Below, one piece after another: positions 51,313-62,947 of a stretch of DNA of 64,000 bases (the first letter of the stretch is position 1; the number at the start of each line of letters is the position of its first letter). This DNA comes from Oasisia sp. SBJ-2009 (Eukaryota > Annelida > Polychaeta > Sabellida > Siboglinidae). The DNA lies in NCBI GenBank assembly GCA_964017155.1, contig OZ024857.1:19140904-19204903 (forward strand). The letters are read 5' to 3'. A program made the position numbers and the translations under genes. The notes below the pieces were generated by a model. That model did no database searches, had not been told where the DNA came from, and was given only the letters and a program-made list of their open reading frames with translations.

Positions 51313-54300
51313 ATGTCGACGACTTCGCTGGGACCACCGGACGGCGGGTGGGGCTGGGTGGTCGTGTTTGCCTCCTTCGTGTGCACCAGCGTTGTCGATG
51401 GCGTGTGCAACTCGTACGGACTCTTTTTGCCGCACATCATGGCGTACTTCGGCGAGAGTCGCGCCAAATCTTCTCTTGCCGGATCACTCATGGCGGGCGG
51501 CTTTCTCTCGGTTGGTGAGTAAGAGTATTTGTTTTACTCCGTAGCCAAGAAAAACAGGCATTTACTTACAGCAATTACCTGTGCGTCGTGTTTCTGCAGG
51601 TGCGAACAGAAAAAAACACCGTCAAACGTGTAATTGTGACGTACGTTAAATCTTCAATAAAAAGAAGGAACAACGTCATAATAGATATTACTAATTATCA
51701 GGATAAAAATGGCAATCTCGGCGCAGAGGCGCTCTTCCGCTCGCGAGCTCTCTCCAGAAGGTTGGATGAAGCACGAGACCGGAAACGAATCACTATTTAG
51801 AGAGGGACTAATGCGGCCAAGACAAAGACAATGGAAGCCCGATATGAAGCGTCCACTCGTTTCCTATGGAACGTATATCAGGCCCATAGCATGAGCAAGC
51901 GTGTGTCTTAATCTGAATTATATCCGTCGCGCGAGAGTTCAGAATTTACTATGGTATACAATGGGATGGGTGCGTGAGCGTGTTTTTAGACAAAGGGTGG
52001 TTCACGAGGTCAGAAAGATTTATCGATAGTTTATTGATGATTTCATTAAGAAAAGTCATAAAAAGAGAACATGTGTCATTAGTGGCATCTATGTAGGATA
52101 ATTGTACATTATCTCCAGAAACCTTTCCAAATAAAAAGTAGGATAATTGTACATTATCTCCAGAAACCTTTCCAAATAAAATTATTCTGCATGTTTCGAA
52201 CCGTGCCTGCACAGAACACCCTCGTGCATGTCAACAAATCCAAACAGGGTGATAACTAATGCCATCTAGTAACTTCGGACATTGCTCATTTGAAACCATC
52301 TTATTTCTGTTACTTCACTTGGACTTCCTGCTAACCGCCATGCAGTCTTTTACATGTGCCTTGCTACATGTGTTCAATCCAGCTCAAAGCGCAATCCGCT
52401 TTACTTCCTGACAGGTCAGTTCTGTCAAACACCGTCACGACTTCTCTAGTAACCATTCACCCACGCTGCCATTAATGCGGGAAGAATATTCGTACGCTCA
52501 TATCTACCACTGTCTACAACCAGATCCTCATTCGTGCAGCTGAATGAACTGGAGAAACGTGGCGTGAACGAATTTGTCCCGGGTTCGAACGAGAGCCCAG
52601 CATTGGAACCCGGATTCTCTAGATTGAGGGTCTGAAGTTCTAGTCACTGAGCTACAGCGCTGTACAATTGTTGATGCTAACGCCTGGTCGTAACTTCGTC
52701 GTTTCAATTTCGTCCTTTGACTACGACAATAGTCAGGATGGGGGATCAATTAAGTACTTGTGCAGATGTAGGCATACTTGGACTTTTGTACATAATTTGT
52801 TTTGTCAGTATTTGGGCTCGTTCTTGTGACTTTGAACTGACGAGTACTTGCACGTTTCTGTGGCAGTTGTACTTCCCAAAATATGAAGTACATTTCACTG
52901 TATTATAAAATAGTTCTTCTGAATTTTTTTTTTGCATGAAGACAACACTTCACAGGTTATACAGAAATATACCAGGACATGCCCTTGACCTAATGTACTT
53001 GTACTTAATCTAATATACTGCACTTGCTCTTGCCGTATTGAACTTTTACTTGGAATTGTATTTGATTAAATTCTTTTTCGAAGTGCCGATGTTTTGACTC
53101 AAACGGTGACGATTGCACCCCAAAGCAATTTCTCAAGACTTGCAGTTCCCGGAATAGACGGCCGTCAACAGAGCGACTATTGAATCGATCCTGTTGACTG
53201 TTTTTTGTAACAACGTTCAACGAATCATATTACCGAGCGGTTCGTTCAATTGCTTTACGACGAGATGTTGACAATGCACAATACTGTGAATTGTGGCAAT
53301 TCCAGGCACTGCGTTATTGGTTGTAACAAACTAACAATACACAATGCCTCGACACGGCCCATTTGTTGAAGACGCACTATCGGCCGCCACTGGTATCACA
53401 ATCACCCGTATGAAGTTATTTTGAACCGTCCGTTTCGTGTTCACGAAAACACTTGTTTTCTCTTCGAACCATCAGTCGTAACTCGGACAAATGTCGTAAA
53501 GACGTGGCTGTTTGCAGGGAAGTGTAGATTCGTCCAGGTCCGTCGTTTCCAGCTGTACATCCGCATCTACTACCGTTCCATCAACGTTACCTCACTTCAT
53601 TGTCGTTTATTGTCTGTTCTTGATAACGTTAGCGCAGCAATGGAGAACAGACACCACTGATGACTAGGCTCTAAGCGAGAAATACGTTTGCCTTGTCTTG
53701 AAAAAAGCTATTTAGCGTGAGAACAGTTTACTTGCAGATAAGTCATACATGTCATTTGCAAACATTATTAACATACGCTTTATATATGTATCATTAAATG
53801 AACAATGTATTTAATTAGTACAATATTTCACCACCGGCTATGCCAATGTGGGCCATTAGTATGAGCCCCAACTGGTGGAACTGCTAGTTAATGATTTTGT
53901 AACTTTTAATAACGTCACTTCCGCACAGACCACTCGTACAGCAGCGAGCGCATTCAGACATGATGACTCATTGACTACGGTATACAAAGTTCCTAATGCC
54001 AGGAACACCCATAAAAGGAACAACTTTAGAATTTCAGTTCTGTCCTGATGATTCGATGACCCCGTGAATATCGTGTTAAAAGGAACAACTTTGGCATCTC
54101 AACGCTAGTCTGATGATTCCACGATTTCATGAATATCATGTTCGTCGAATCTTAATGATGGAGTGACCCAGGGGTAGAACTACGAACTGTCGAATAGGAG
54201 AAGCCGGGTTCGAATCCTGTACTACCATGTTGAACCTTCGGCAAGATCTTTCAATGTTGATTCAGTTCACTCAGCCGTATGCATGAGTACATTACTATAG

Positions 54301-57300
54301 ACAGTTGTGAATATTTGTGTACGAATTATCTTCGCAGCTTGGCTGGATAGTTCCCAGAGAAGTCGAGCTGTTTGATTCAACAGGTTTGCCAGGGAGTAAA
54401 GTGCAAAGAACACTGATCAGTCCCGATGACTTCACATTGAGCTATAAGAACTTACCTTTACCTTTACGCGGAACACGTCCAAACAGTTTCGATACAAAAA
54501 TCCATTTGGAATTTCATGAACCTAGAAATGTTCTAATCCATGAATGTTTTTGTTGTTTTATACTCGTATCGGATCCTCGAACTAATTGAGCTTGGTTGCT
54601 CAAATGGCAACTTTGGGCAACTCTGCCAATTTGCATAAATCAAAGATGGCGACTGATCATATTTTAACAAATATTTTAGAACCACTTGACGTAGAATTAT
54701 GTATAATACCTATTTTAGGGGTGTTTTGGTGCGTAGAATCCATATCTGATGTCACGTTTTCATTTCAATATCAAACTTGTTCTTTTTATTGCTGTTACGT
54801 GTGTGTTGACTGTTCGTGTTCCAGGCCCCGTCGTCAGTGCCGTCATCCACCAGTTCGGCTGTCGGACGTCGATGATGTCGGGCGCCCTGTTGACGACGGC
54901 CGCGCTGGTCCTCTGTCGCTTCTCACCAAACATCGATGTCTTCATCTTCTTCTTTGGCATCGCTGGAGGCAAGTTGCGACCATCGCGATAAACTGTAGCG
55001 GTTTGACCTGTTTCCCGCACTCGGCAATGTTCTGTTAACTGACTAGTCTGTATGTAGTGCGGTTATAATGTTATGGTGTTGTGAGGTCTAGTCAGCCTTT
55101 TTCAGAATACCTTACTGCCAAAGGTAAAAATCGCCTTAATGATAAAATACCAGGATTACACGAGCGGCTAGTTGTACAAATGATCGCCCGACTCGGTGTG
55201 TCGGTGCTAGAATCGGTCGTCTGAATACCCTCGCGAGTCTGATTGTTGAGGACGTTTGTAGTTCCAGTTATGTGTACCGAATTGGGTCTGGGCCCTATTT
55301 GGAGATCTAGCTGATTATATTCGATATGTTTAAAAACTTTAATACATCAAACTATTTTATATATTTCATGCATAATCGTAATTTCGTAATGTTTCTTGAT
55401 ACCTTGAAAATAACAAGCCGAAGGAAGAAAGACGCACATGTACGCATTAACAGGAACCAATCAATGGGATTTTATACTGAATGCGTCTTCCTGATGTGGT
55501 GTACTATGTGCAGAGCCCAATCGTTGCCCTGTTTTAACGCAGGTGTCGGACTCGGCTTCATCTACCTGCCGTCGATGGTGATGGTCGGCTACTACTTCGA
55601 CCATCACCGAGCCTTGGCCCTCGGCATCGTGAGCGCTGGCGCCGGCGCGGGAATGCTCACCATAGCGCCCGCGTGTGCCTTCTTCCTCTCCCAGTTCGAC
55701 TGGAAGAACTCGTGCATGTTGATGGCCGCATTCCCGCTGCAGGTAAGGCCGTCCATTGGTCGCCTTTAGCGTGGACGGGGAGGGTGTAATAGTTGCAATT
55801 TGGGTTCACCTGTGTTCTCAGAGTGGCATTATGTACTGTGGTATATTTTGGATGTCGGAAGAGGAGAGGGGTGTTTGAGCATTTAAAAATATGCACAAGT
55901 TTGCCACGACATTACGCAAAGCGTTGTTAAACAAATACGCTCCGTGAATGCGGCATTGATTGTATTTAAGAAATCGGTACTCTATTTGGACAGTATATGA
56001 CCTATTTGGGCGACTTGTAGGTCCTATTGGAACTGTTTTATGTGTCGGGCTAAATTTTGTTCTCGTAGTCCTGTTATAAGGCGCTTAAATGCCCGGTAGA
56101 CATGTTTACACGAGATGATGATAATCTATGTGGGTATATCATGTTTGAAACAATATATTTCTGGTGTCACATATGGTCGATCTCATGTCGTGTAGACGTC
56201 TTTCATCAAATACACCACGGATATGATTGGTCACCTATAATCCGTAGGTTTGCTATTGTAAAACGCGGGTGTAGACTTATTATTGGTAAAGGAGTTCGAA
56301 AGTATAATATGATAGTATTTTGATAGGATTGATGCTACCCACCCACCTCTAGGTCTATGTCTCCAAGTGAAATAGCTTTATACAGACAGGGTCCCAATTG
56401 TTTCAATTGACAAGAATGGTTAGAACGTATTACACGTTAGTAAATTGCAACCGGTTTATTTTATCAAAAACTAGCAACATGTTTACAGATATAGCTGAAA
56501 ATATATACAAAGACATAGGTAGTCCACATTTTGTATTAATTGTGGACGATTAAACACGTTTTCCCCCAATTCGTTGTATTCCAAATGGGTTCTTCACCCA
56601 CCCATCCATGTCCAAAATATTTTATGATTATTGGATTTGTTTTTATTTACAAACCCTTGAGTCAGGGCATGTTATATATGACAACGCTGGGTCTGACACG
56701 TCTCCACTGCCTTTACTGCTTGCAGTGTCTCGTCATGGGGGCCCTCATGCGTCCCATGGACATGGGCCGGGACCACTCGACCGAGTCGTTTGTGGGCGAT
56801 AATGGGAACAGCCACGATATCGAAATAAAGCCATCACCCGGAGACGACCAGCCGACCACGAACTGCGCCATGTTGACGCCGGGTTGGCTCCAAACGTCGA
56901 GCTACCACGACGTGAGGAAACCGGACACCATCGGTCGTAGTTTCGCTGCTATCACTGAGCACGACGGCCTCGTGACGAATACGCCAATCAACCACAACGT
57001 TTCGGATCACGTGATGGACACCGTCCACACAACAGCGAACGATCACACGCGTCACGAGTCCCAGGTGACGTCGCGCCACTCGAAGAGCGCCGGCAACCTC
57101 GCGAAACCGACGAACCGCTGCCACCACGTTCGGCAGGCCGGCGCCTCCGTCGGCCACCGCTCTCGGTCGTGCGGCGAACTGACGGCGGTGGCTACCAGGC
57201 GACCGAGCGCCGCCCGCAAGTGCGACGGGTTCCACGCGTCGGCCGACCCCCTGCACCGCAAGGACCTCATCTACGGCGGCAGTCTCGCGGCGCTCGCCGT

Positions 57301-57836
57301 CGTCGAGTTCCCGCCGACGAGACGCGCTCCGTCGGCCGGCGCGCGCGAGCCGAGCGGGCGCGCATGCAGGGGCGCGTGCTCGTCGCTCGGCAACCTGCTC
57401 GACGTGTCGGTGATGCGCAACGTGTACTTCGTCATCATCTCGGCCGCCAGCGTCTTCATACAGCTGGGCTACTACATACCATTTGTGTTCCTCGCCGACT
57501 ACGCCGCGTCGCTCGGCGTCGACCCCAGCAGCACCGCCAGTCTACTCGTCATCATAGGTGCGTCGTCTCGCCTCCGAACTGTTTCTATTTTATTTTCTTA
57601 TATTTTATTTTATTATATTTTATTACATTTTATTATATTTTATTTCATATCATTTAGGGAGACCCGTGATAGCTATTATTAAATTGATTAAATATATGAA
57701 TTTATTGGGCAATTTTAGAATGTTGCTACTTGATGTTATGGATTTCATTTTATTCCTTTCCAGTGTGTCACACACACACATATATATAATATATATATAT
57801 ACGTATACATATATATTATATACATATACGTATATA

Positions 57837-57884
<48 letters not shown>

Positions 57885-60199
57885 CTCATTATACAGTGGT
57901 GGTATACAGCCGGTCATATTTAGGTAGCCGGTCATATTTAGGTTGATAAGCGTGATGTATTTTTTGCAATTTGTCCAAAACATAATTTTAACCCACAGCC
58001 AATGTTTGTTTATGCTGTATTATGATTTGCATTGATGAATGTATCGTTTTGTTAATAACTGTTATTTGACCACAACACTTGCTAACGATCTAAGTATGTT
58101 TGTTATTATTCTTTATTGTATGTTTAGTAAGTTATGATTTTATTGTATGCTTATTAATTATCCACAACGTCCCACTGTAATTATAGCTTTTGATCATGAT
58201 TCTTTAGCATAGTTTTATTTTAACAAACTTTATAGACGCTAATTTTATTACCCATATTTCAGTACTTGTATTAAACATTATTTAAGCATTTGGTTTTTGG
58301 AAAAATTGTTAACACCATTGAACAGAGCTGCTGCACCTTGGAAATTTATGTATATACAGTTATTATTATAAAAAGTGCAATGTTGGGGACGACAATGTCT
58401 TCTGTAGATCACTGTTCGTTATCTACTATATTTTTGTATTGCTTGAATTATTGACTAGTAGGAACGGTTGAAAACATTTCAGTAACATATCCGTTGACGT
58501 CTCTCTGATGAAACCTTTTATCAGTTGAATTACTGCAGTGGAACAGTATTAGCAGTAACACATTTTAGCGGCACATCGTCGGTGTTTTGCTTACATCCCG
58601 CGTACTTTTTCAGGGGTGACGAACACAATTGGTCGCGTGACAGCAGGCGCCCTGGCGAACGTGCCGAGCGTGAACATTCTACATCTGAACAACATCTCAC
58701 TTGTCATCACAGGTGTCGCCACTGCTCTCTGTGGCGCCCTCTGCAATTGCTTTGCACATTTGGCCATATACGCGGCAGTTTTTGGATTCTTTGTTGGTGG
58801 GTACCGGTTTTGTTTATTGTTGCAAGAAATGCAATGTTATGGGGTCATCTGTAAAATGTGTCACGTTAAGGGGTAGTGTCAGAACGTCGATGGCCGATGT
58901 GAAAAGTAATTACTTTCGTTTTGGAGAATTAGAGGCAGTTTCGTTTTGGTTTGTGTCTGCTTACGCCAAGAGCATGTGTTCTGCGTGCATTCAATGGCTC
59001 GTTTGTAGATGACATTGTAATATTAACGATTATATCAAACAATAAGGTCGTTTAGTTATGAATCCCCGTCAGAATACACATTAATCTGCACCATTTCGAA
59101 TGGAACTAAACCAATTATAAATCTACGAACCACCAAGATGTGTCCGATATCATACCCTTCATATATTGTGATGTAAGTGCACTGTTGAAAAAAACCTAGA
59201 TACACGCTATATTGTATAATATACGCTATAGATAGCATTGCACTTGAATCACACATCAGCTTCATGACAGGGTAATCAACGTTACCCGTGATATCAAGGT
59301 AGTTTCTTTCCGTAATTCCAACAGACGTTCCGCGTTCTAACGTGTCGTTGTCTTCGTGTTCTCTTCCAGCTGCCTTTGTGCCGTTGTCGACCATGTTTCT
59401 CATCAACTATCTGCGCATTTCTAAACTCACGAAAGCCTTCGGGTTGCTGTCTCTAGTACGCGGCTTGTCTTCGGTCGCCGGGCCGCCTATAGCAGGTAAG
59501 GTTCTAAACCCACGAGGGCCTTCGGGTTGCTGTCTCTAGTAGGCGGTTTGTCTTCGGTTGCCCGACCGCCTATAGCAGGTAAGGTGATCTTAAGCTTAAT
59601 TCTGAACATCAGCCATAATTTGTCGACATCTCACAGTCGGGTCTTCTTGTGCATTCTATCAGTTCTTGACTATGCATAAACATATGTAGGGGAGTCCGGC
59701 ACCAGTTGAAAGACGAGGTTATGTACATAATTTCGTATATATACATATATACATATGTAAATATACATATGCATATATATATATATATATGTATTTATAA
59801 ATTTGCGTGTTTTAGCACATCAGCTATTTGAATATTTGAGGCCATTGCGTCAAGTAATTAAATGTATACAATACTAATAATCACAGTTCTTTAAAAAGCG
59901 GCGACTGTACCTTGGCGCCCGAGAAGGGATGCTCTTACAACGCCCCAAAGTCGGCCTAAGTATCAAGGCCATTGGTTACCCGTGCCGCGCGTGTTGCAGG
60001 GGCGATACGTGACGCGTCGACATCCTACTCGCCGACATTCTACTTCGCCGGGGCGTTGTTCGTCACTGCCGGTCTCGTCCACTACCTACTTCCGGTCGTC
60101 GAGTGGTGGCGGCCCGCCACGCCACCGCCGCACGACGCCTCCGAGGTCGTCGTCAACGTCTGCGATGACGACAAAGAGTCGTACTACTGCAGCGTATAA
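51313..60199 (+). CDS. SLC16 / monocarboxylate-transporter-like carrier
   Basis: Seven coding exons: 51313-51514, 54825-54968, 55543-55742, 56726-57557, 58614-58796, 59370-59495 and 60000-60199. They join in frame to 628 residues. This is a 12-helix major-facilitator protein of the plasma membrane; family members move lactate, ketone bodies, creatine, thyroid hormone or amino acids, and the substrate here is not predictable. The SLC16 signature before helix 1 is intact (PPDGGWGWVVVFASF), and the helix 4-5 motif reads GYYFDHHRALALGIVSAGAG. Exon 4 holds an unusually long, hydrophilic His/Ser/Arg-rich loop of over 200 residues between helices 6 and 7 (after MGALMRPMD). Helices 7-12 follow (VYFVIISAASVFIQLGYYIP, GVTNTIGRVTAGALANVP, LVRGLSSVAGPPIAGAIRD). 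The tail is short and acidic, ending KESYYCSV. The coding exons are clearly GC-richer than their introns. Intron 2 has a GC donor (GGAG|GCAAGT). The start is the first ATG in this frame, next to the signature. Confidence 0.95.
52094..52181. repeat. 44-bp tandem duplication
   Basis: Two adjacent, near-identical copies of a unit starting GTAGGATAATTGTACATTAT and ending TTTCCAAATAAAA, inside SLC16 intron 1. Apparently recent. Confidence 0.9.
52384..52668 (-). repeat. tRNA-derived SINE copy (diverged)
   Basis: Minus-strand member of the SINE family. Plus-strand landmarks are AAAGCGCAATCCGCTTTACT, CACCGTCACGACTTCTCTAG, CAGCTGAATGAACTGGAG and AGTCACTGAGCTACAGCGCT. An extra GGGTTCGAACGAGAGCCCAG block before GGAACCCGGATTCTC looks like a small internal duplication of the B-box area. 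Confidence 0.75.
54013..54140. repeat. 64-bp tandem duplication (diverged)
   Basis: Two adjacent units share AAAAGGAACAACTTT at the start, CTGATGATTC in the middle and ATGAATATC-TGTT-like ends, with roughly a fifth of positions changed. It lies immediately before the SINE in SLC16 intron 1. Confidence 0.75.
54163..54470 (+). repeat. tRNA-derived SINE copy
   Basis: Plus-strand member. The head is CCAGGGGTAGAACTACGAAC, with B box GGTTCGAATCC, then CAGTTCACTCAGCCGTATG, GGCTGGATAGTTCCCAGAGA and GGGAGTAAAGTGCAAAGAAC, ending in TATAAGAACTTACCTTTACC. Confidence 0.85.
57777..57882. repeat. Compound TA-rich microsatellite
   Basis: ACACACACATATATA followed by TA runs broken by ACGTATACAT words, in SLC16 intron 4 shortly after exon 4. 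Confidence 0.95.
59503..59586 (+). repeat. Partial tandem copy of SLC16 exon 6 end with its donor site
   Basis: An ~83-bp repeat of 59420-59502, covering the last ~75 bases of exon 6 plus the GTAAGGT donor. It carries several substitutions (CACGAGGGCC for CACGAAAGCC, GTAGGCGGTTTG for GTACGCGGCTTG). Use of the copy's donor would extend exon 6 through an in-frame TAG, so it is a decoy or a source of truncated mRNA rather than a true exon. Confidence 0.88.
59738..59792. repeat. Imperfect TA-rich microsatellite
   Basis: Repeated ATATACATATGTA-type words in SLC16 intron 6. Confidence 0.85.
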
Positions 60200-60848
60200 C
60201 GTCGACTTCCCTGTGCTCTTAGCAAATTCTTCCTTGGTGCTTCCGATACACATTTGCCCAGACGCCATTGACGAGCTGCTTACAGGCTGGTTCATTCGTT
60301 GACGCTCATCGACGGAACGACAGTCTTTGATGGCGACTTCGTTATGCACCACCAGTGCGGCCACTTAACAGGCGCCACTCACAATGAGTGGCGCCAGCGC
60401 CACCAATATGACAACGTGATCGACTAAAGTGGTGTCACGTAAATGGCAGACCAGACAACCGCATTGCGGTTCTGTCATCATTTCAGTTATTTAATACTTC
60501 AAATTACGCATGCAGTATGGACATGTTTCATTCTGTAAATTCTTATGCCGATTGGGGCTACGTAACCATAGCATTTTGTAATAGGCGCTGCTTGTATCTT
60601 TCAAGCTATCATTTCCGCCATTTCAGGTTGAGAGTACTGGATGAAATGTGTAGATGTTTTAATGCCTGATAGGCACGCTTTGTGTGTTGTATTTTGCACA
60701 TTTACGGTGCGCGAACGTTTCTGCCGTGTTGAAGTAGACAATGCACGGAGCCTGTAGAGTTTAATTACTTGGTGTGACTCGAGCGTTTTCGCTAGTCGCC
60801 CTCCCCAGACCCACCTTCCCGGGGACTGTCGTGTTCCGCCGTGATGAC

Positions 60849-61603
60849 TTGGCAGCTAAATGTCACGTCTGTGTATGACGTAGTTTTACGCACAACCAAA
60901 TAACGAGTTTAATGCAGTGCCGTGCTAATTTAATGGTTTTTGTACGCACACACAACGTGTGAATGAAACGCAACATATTTATGTGTTTTATAATCTACCC
61001 AACTATATGATTGGCAGAAGAGTGCGTTTCAGTGGACGTTTTCAGACGTTCGTGTGCTAATACTTTTCGAGTGTATGTCAGGTGTGTTAGTCGCTCTGTT
61101 GTTCTTCTCAGGGACATTTCCAGGGAGTCAATCGTATTATATTGCAAAGGTTATGGGTGTTCGCATGAGATCACAAAGTAAAAAAATACGTTCAAACATT
61201 AGTGTTAGCGCCAATCTACATTAAGATATGTCACTCACCACGTGGCGCTACTGCAGCAACTTATTTCCCGCGAACCAGTTACCTCAAACCCTTTAAGTCA
61301 TGCTTGACGTATTTTACGATTTTTTGCAATTGTGCGAATACGTTTCCCTTTGATTAATATAATCATATGTTTGCTGGGATATACTGGCAGCCGAATATCA
61401 CGTCTATGTATGACGTATATTTACGCACAAACAACGTGTTTAATGCAATGCGATGCTTACTTTATATTAATGTCTTTTCTACGCAGAAACTACATGTGAG
61501 TGACGCACATTTTACATGTTTTATAGCGTATCCAAATGTACGACTCGGTGGACATTTCCAAAAGTTCGTGTGCTAATACCGTCGAATATACGTAAGGTGT
61601 GTT
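60849..61603. repeat. Diverged tandem duplication in the SLC16 3' flank
   Basis: 60849-61093 and 61387-61603 share GGCAGC--AA-TCACGTCT, TGTATGACGTA--TTTACGCA, GTTTAATGCA-TGC, TTTTATA-TCTACCCAA-like words, GTTCGTGTGCTAATAC and GGTGTGTTA in the same order. Two copies in direct orientation, ~530 bp apart. No protein reading is supported. Confidence 0.7.
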
Positions 61604-62583
61604 AAATACACGAAGGCGTTTGTTTGCATTTGTTGACTTTGGTGGAATTTACAATTACACGACCAACACCTAATATGTGTATGTCTACGTCGGTTAATGA
61701 CAAGTAATTGACTGCTCAATATTGTGTACAATTCTGACCCACAAGACGTTTACCATAATTATGGCAAAAACATAAGCCACATTTGTTTAAGCTGGAATGT
61801 TGTTCAGCCAGATGTCACGTCCTGCTAGAGATGTAATGACATGTAGTAGGTATATATTTAATGTTATGCCAACATCGTAGCAGTACAAACATATCTTTAA
61901 TTGAGATATACTTTCAATTGGGCCTCGTTAACTGAAGAATAATGGTTAACTGTTACATAGTGTTGTGCATTGTAGCGAATAAGTTGTGAATTGGGTACAA
62001 GATAAATAGAAACTTCGCAGGAGGACATAACGTATCATATACAAACTATGTCTCGGCTTGGATGGATCCACCGATACTAAAAGAAGTACATTTCGCACAC
62101 TTTGTCCGGTTGTAACTCATACGGTGGGTAACATATTGTATCAGTGTTACATCGGATCAATTTTATATAAATTTCTTTCGGAAACGGGTTTGAGTTTAGT
62201 ACCACGTGCCAGCAACTCTGGACAAGATAGCTCGGAAGACAGTGACTTAATTGGTTGCCTTTTATTTTAACTTAAGACATCATACTATACAAAATCTGGG
62301 ATAGGTAATGCTGACTTATGGATATGTGCTTTTTATGTGCATCGATCTACACCGTTTTATCACACTGTCATCTTTAGTGGCAATGTCCTTCTTATTAGCC
62401 TATTGCATAACACTTACTTTTCTTTTCGTTGTATGCTAATGTTGAGCGCTTGTTTTTTTTCTTGCTCGATTGCAGATGGCGCCGTAGAGCCATTCTTTCT
62501 GTGGAAACTCAACGTCGGGTGGCAGCGACACCTGGAGTCAGTTGAGGAATGACCCGTAGTCGACCAATGAGATGGCGATACGC

Positions 62584-62853
62584 TTATTCTTCAGGTTTGG
62601 AGACCCGTATGATCAGCAACGGAAACGTGAGCATGATCACGCATGCAACAATCATCACCACCCAGTTGAAGACCGCAGACGTACAACTGGAGGGAATAAC
62701 GCTTTCAAAGCTGTTCAATGAGATCACCGAGTCCTGAGCATCTGGTGCGTGTGAAGATGCGTGTGAAGATGCGTGTGAACGCACAGAGGGAGCCTTCTTC
62801 TTCTTGTAAGTGGTCTGTTTCCCTTGGTGCTTGAAGTCGTCGTTGTGGGTTAT
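62584..62853 (-). CDS. C-terminal exon of an unrecognised single-pass membrane protein (copy 1)
   Basis: A 270-nt phase-0 exon begins after acceptor ACGTGCAG and ends at TAA. It encodes 89 residues: an amphipathic start (ITHNDDFKHQGKQ), a basic patch (TYKKKKAP), SHASSHASSHA from a 12-base tandem repeat, a Ser-rich stretch (DAQDSVISLNSFESVIPSS), then one hydrophobic segment (VFNWVVMIVACVIMLTFPLL) and a short IIRVSKPEE tail. The family is not recognised. A second copy with aligned residues lies at 63740-63988, which supports real coding history. Upstream exons would lie to the right, beyond unit 2 or outside the window. The hydrophobic segment near the C terminus suggests a membrane anchor, but topology is not known. 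Confidence 0.6.
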   Translation of the reverse strand: MTHNDDFKHQGKQTTYKKKKAPSVRSHASSHASSHAPDAQDSVISLNSFESVIPSSCTSAVFNWVVMIVACVIMLTFPLLIIRVSKPEE

Positions 62854-62947
62854 CTGCACGTACAAACAATACGAGCATTATACGACAATTCAAATATATA
62901 TTTAGAGTTGTTTGTACGTGTAGATATTCCACAACGACGACGAGCAC
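62836..62947. repeat. Palindrome joining two copies of the exon 5' end
   Basis: GTCGTCGTTGTGGGTTATCT + GCACGTACAAACAAT on the left pairs with ATTTGTTTGTACGTGTAGAT-like sequence and ATTCCACAACGACGACGAGC on the right. Arms of roughly 35-40 bp flank a ~40-base AT-rich centre. The right arm is an inverted copy of the acceptor plus first exon codons of the membrane-protein exon. Confidence 0.8.

Noticed and set aside
56540..56725. Upstream part of the 380-residue frame as SLC16 coding
   Set aside because: The acceptor CTTGCAG at 56725 fits exon 3 in phase and family sequence (FPLQ|CLVMGALMRP). The upstream 62 codons are intron read-through.
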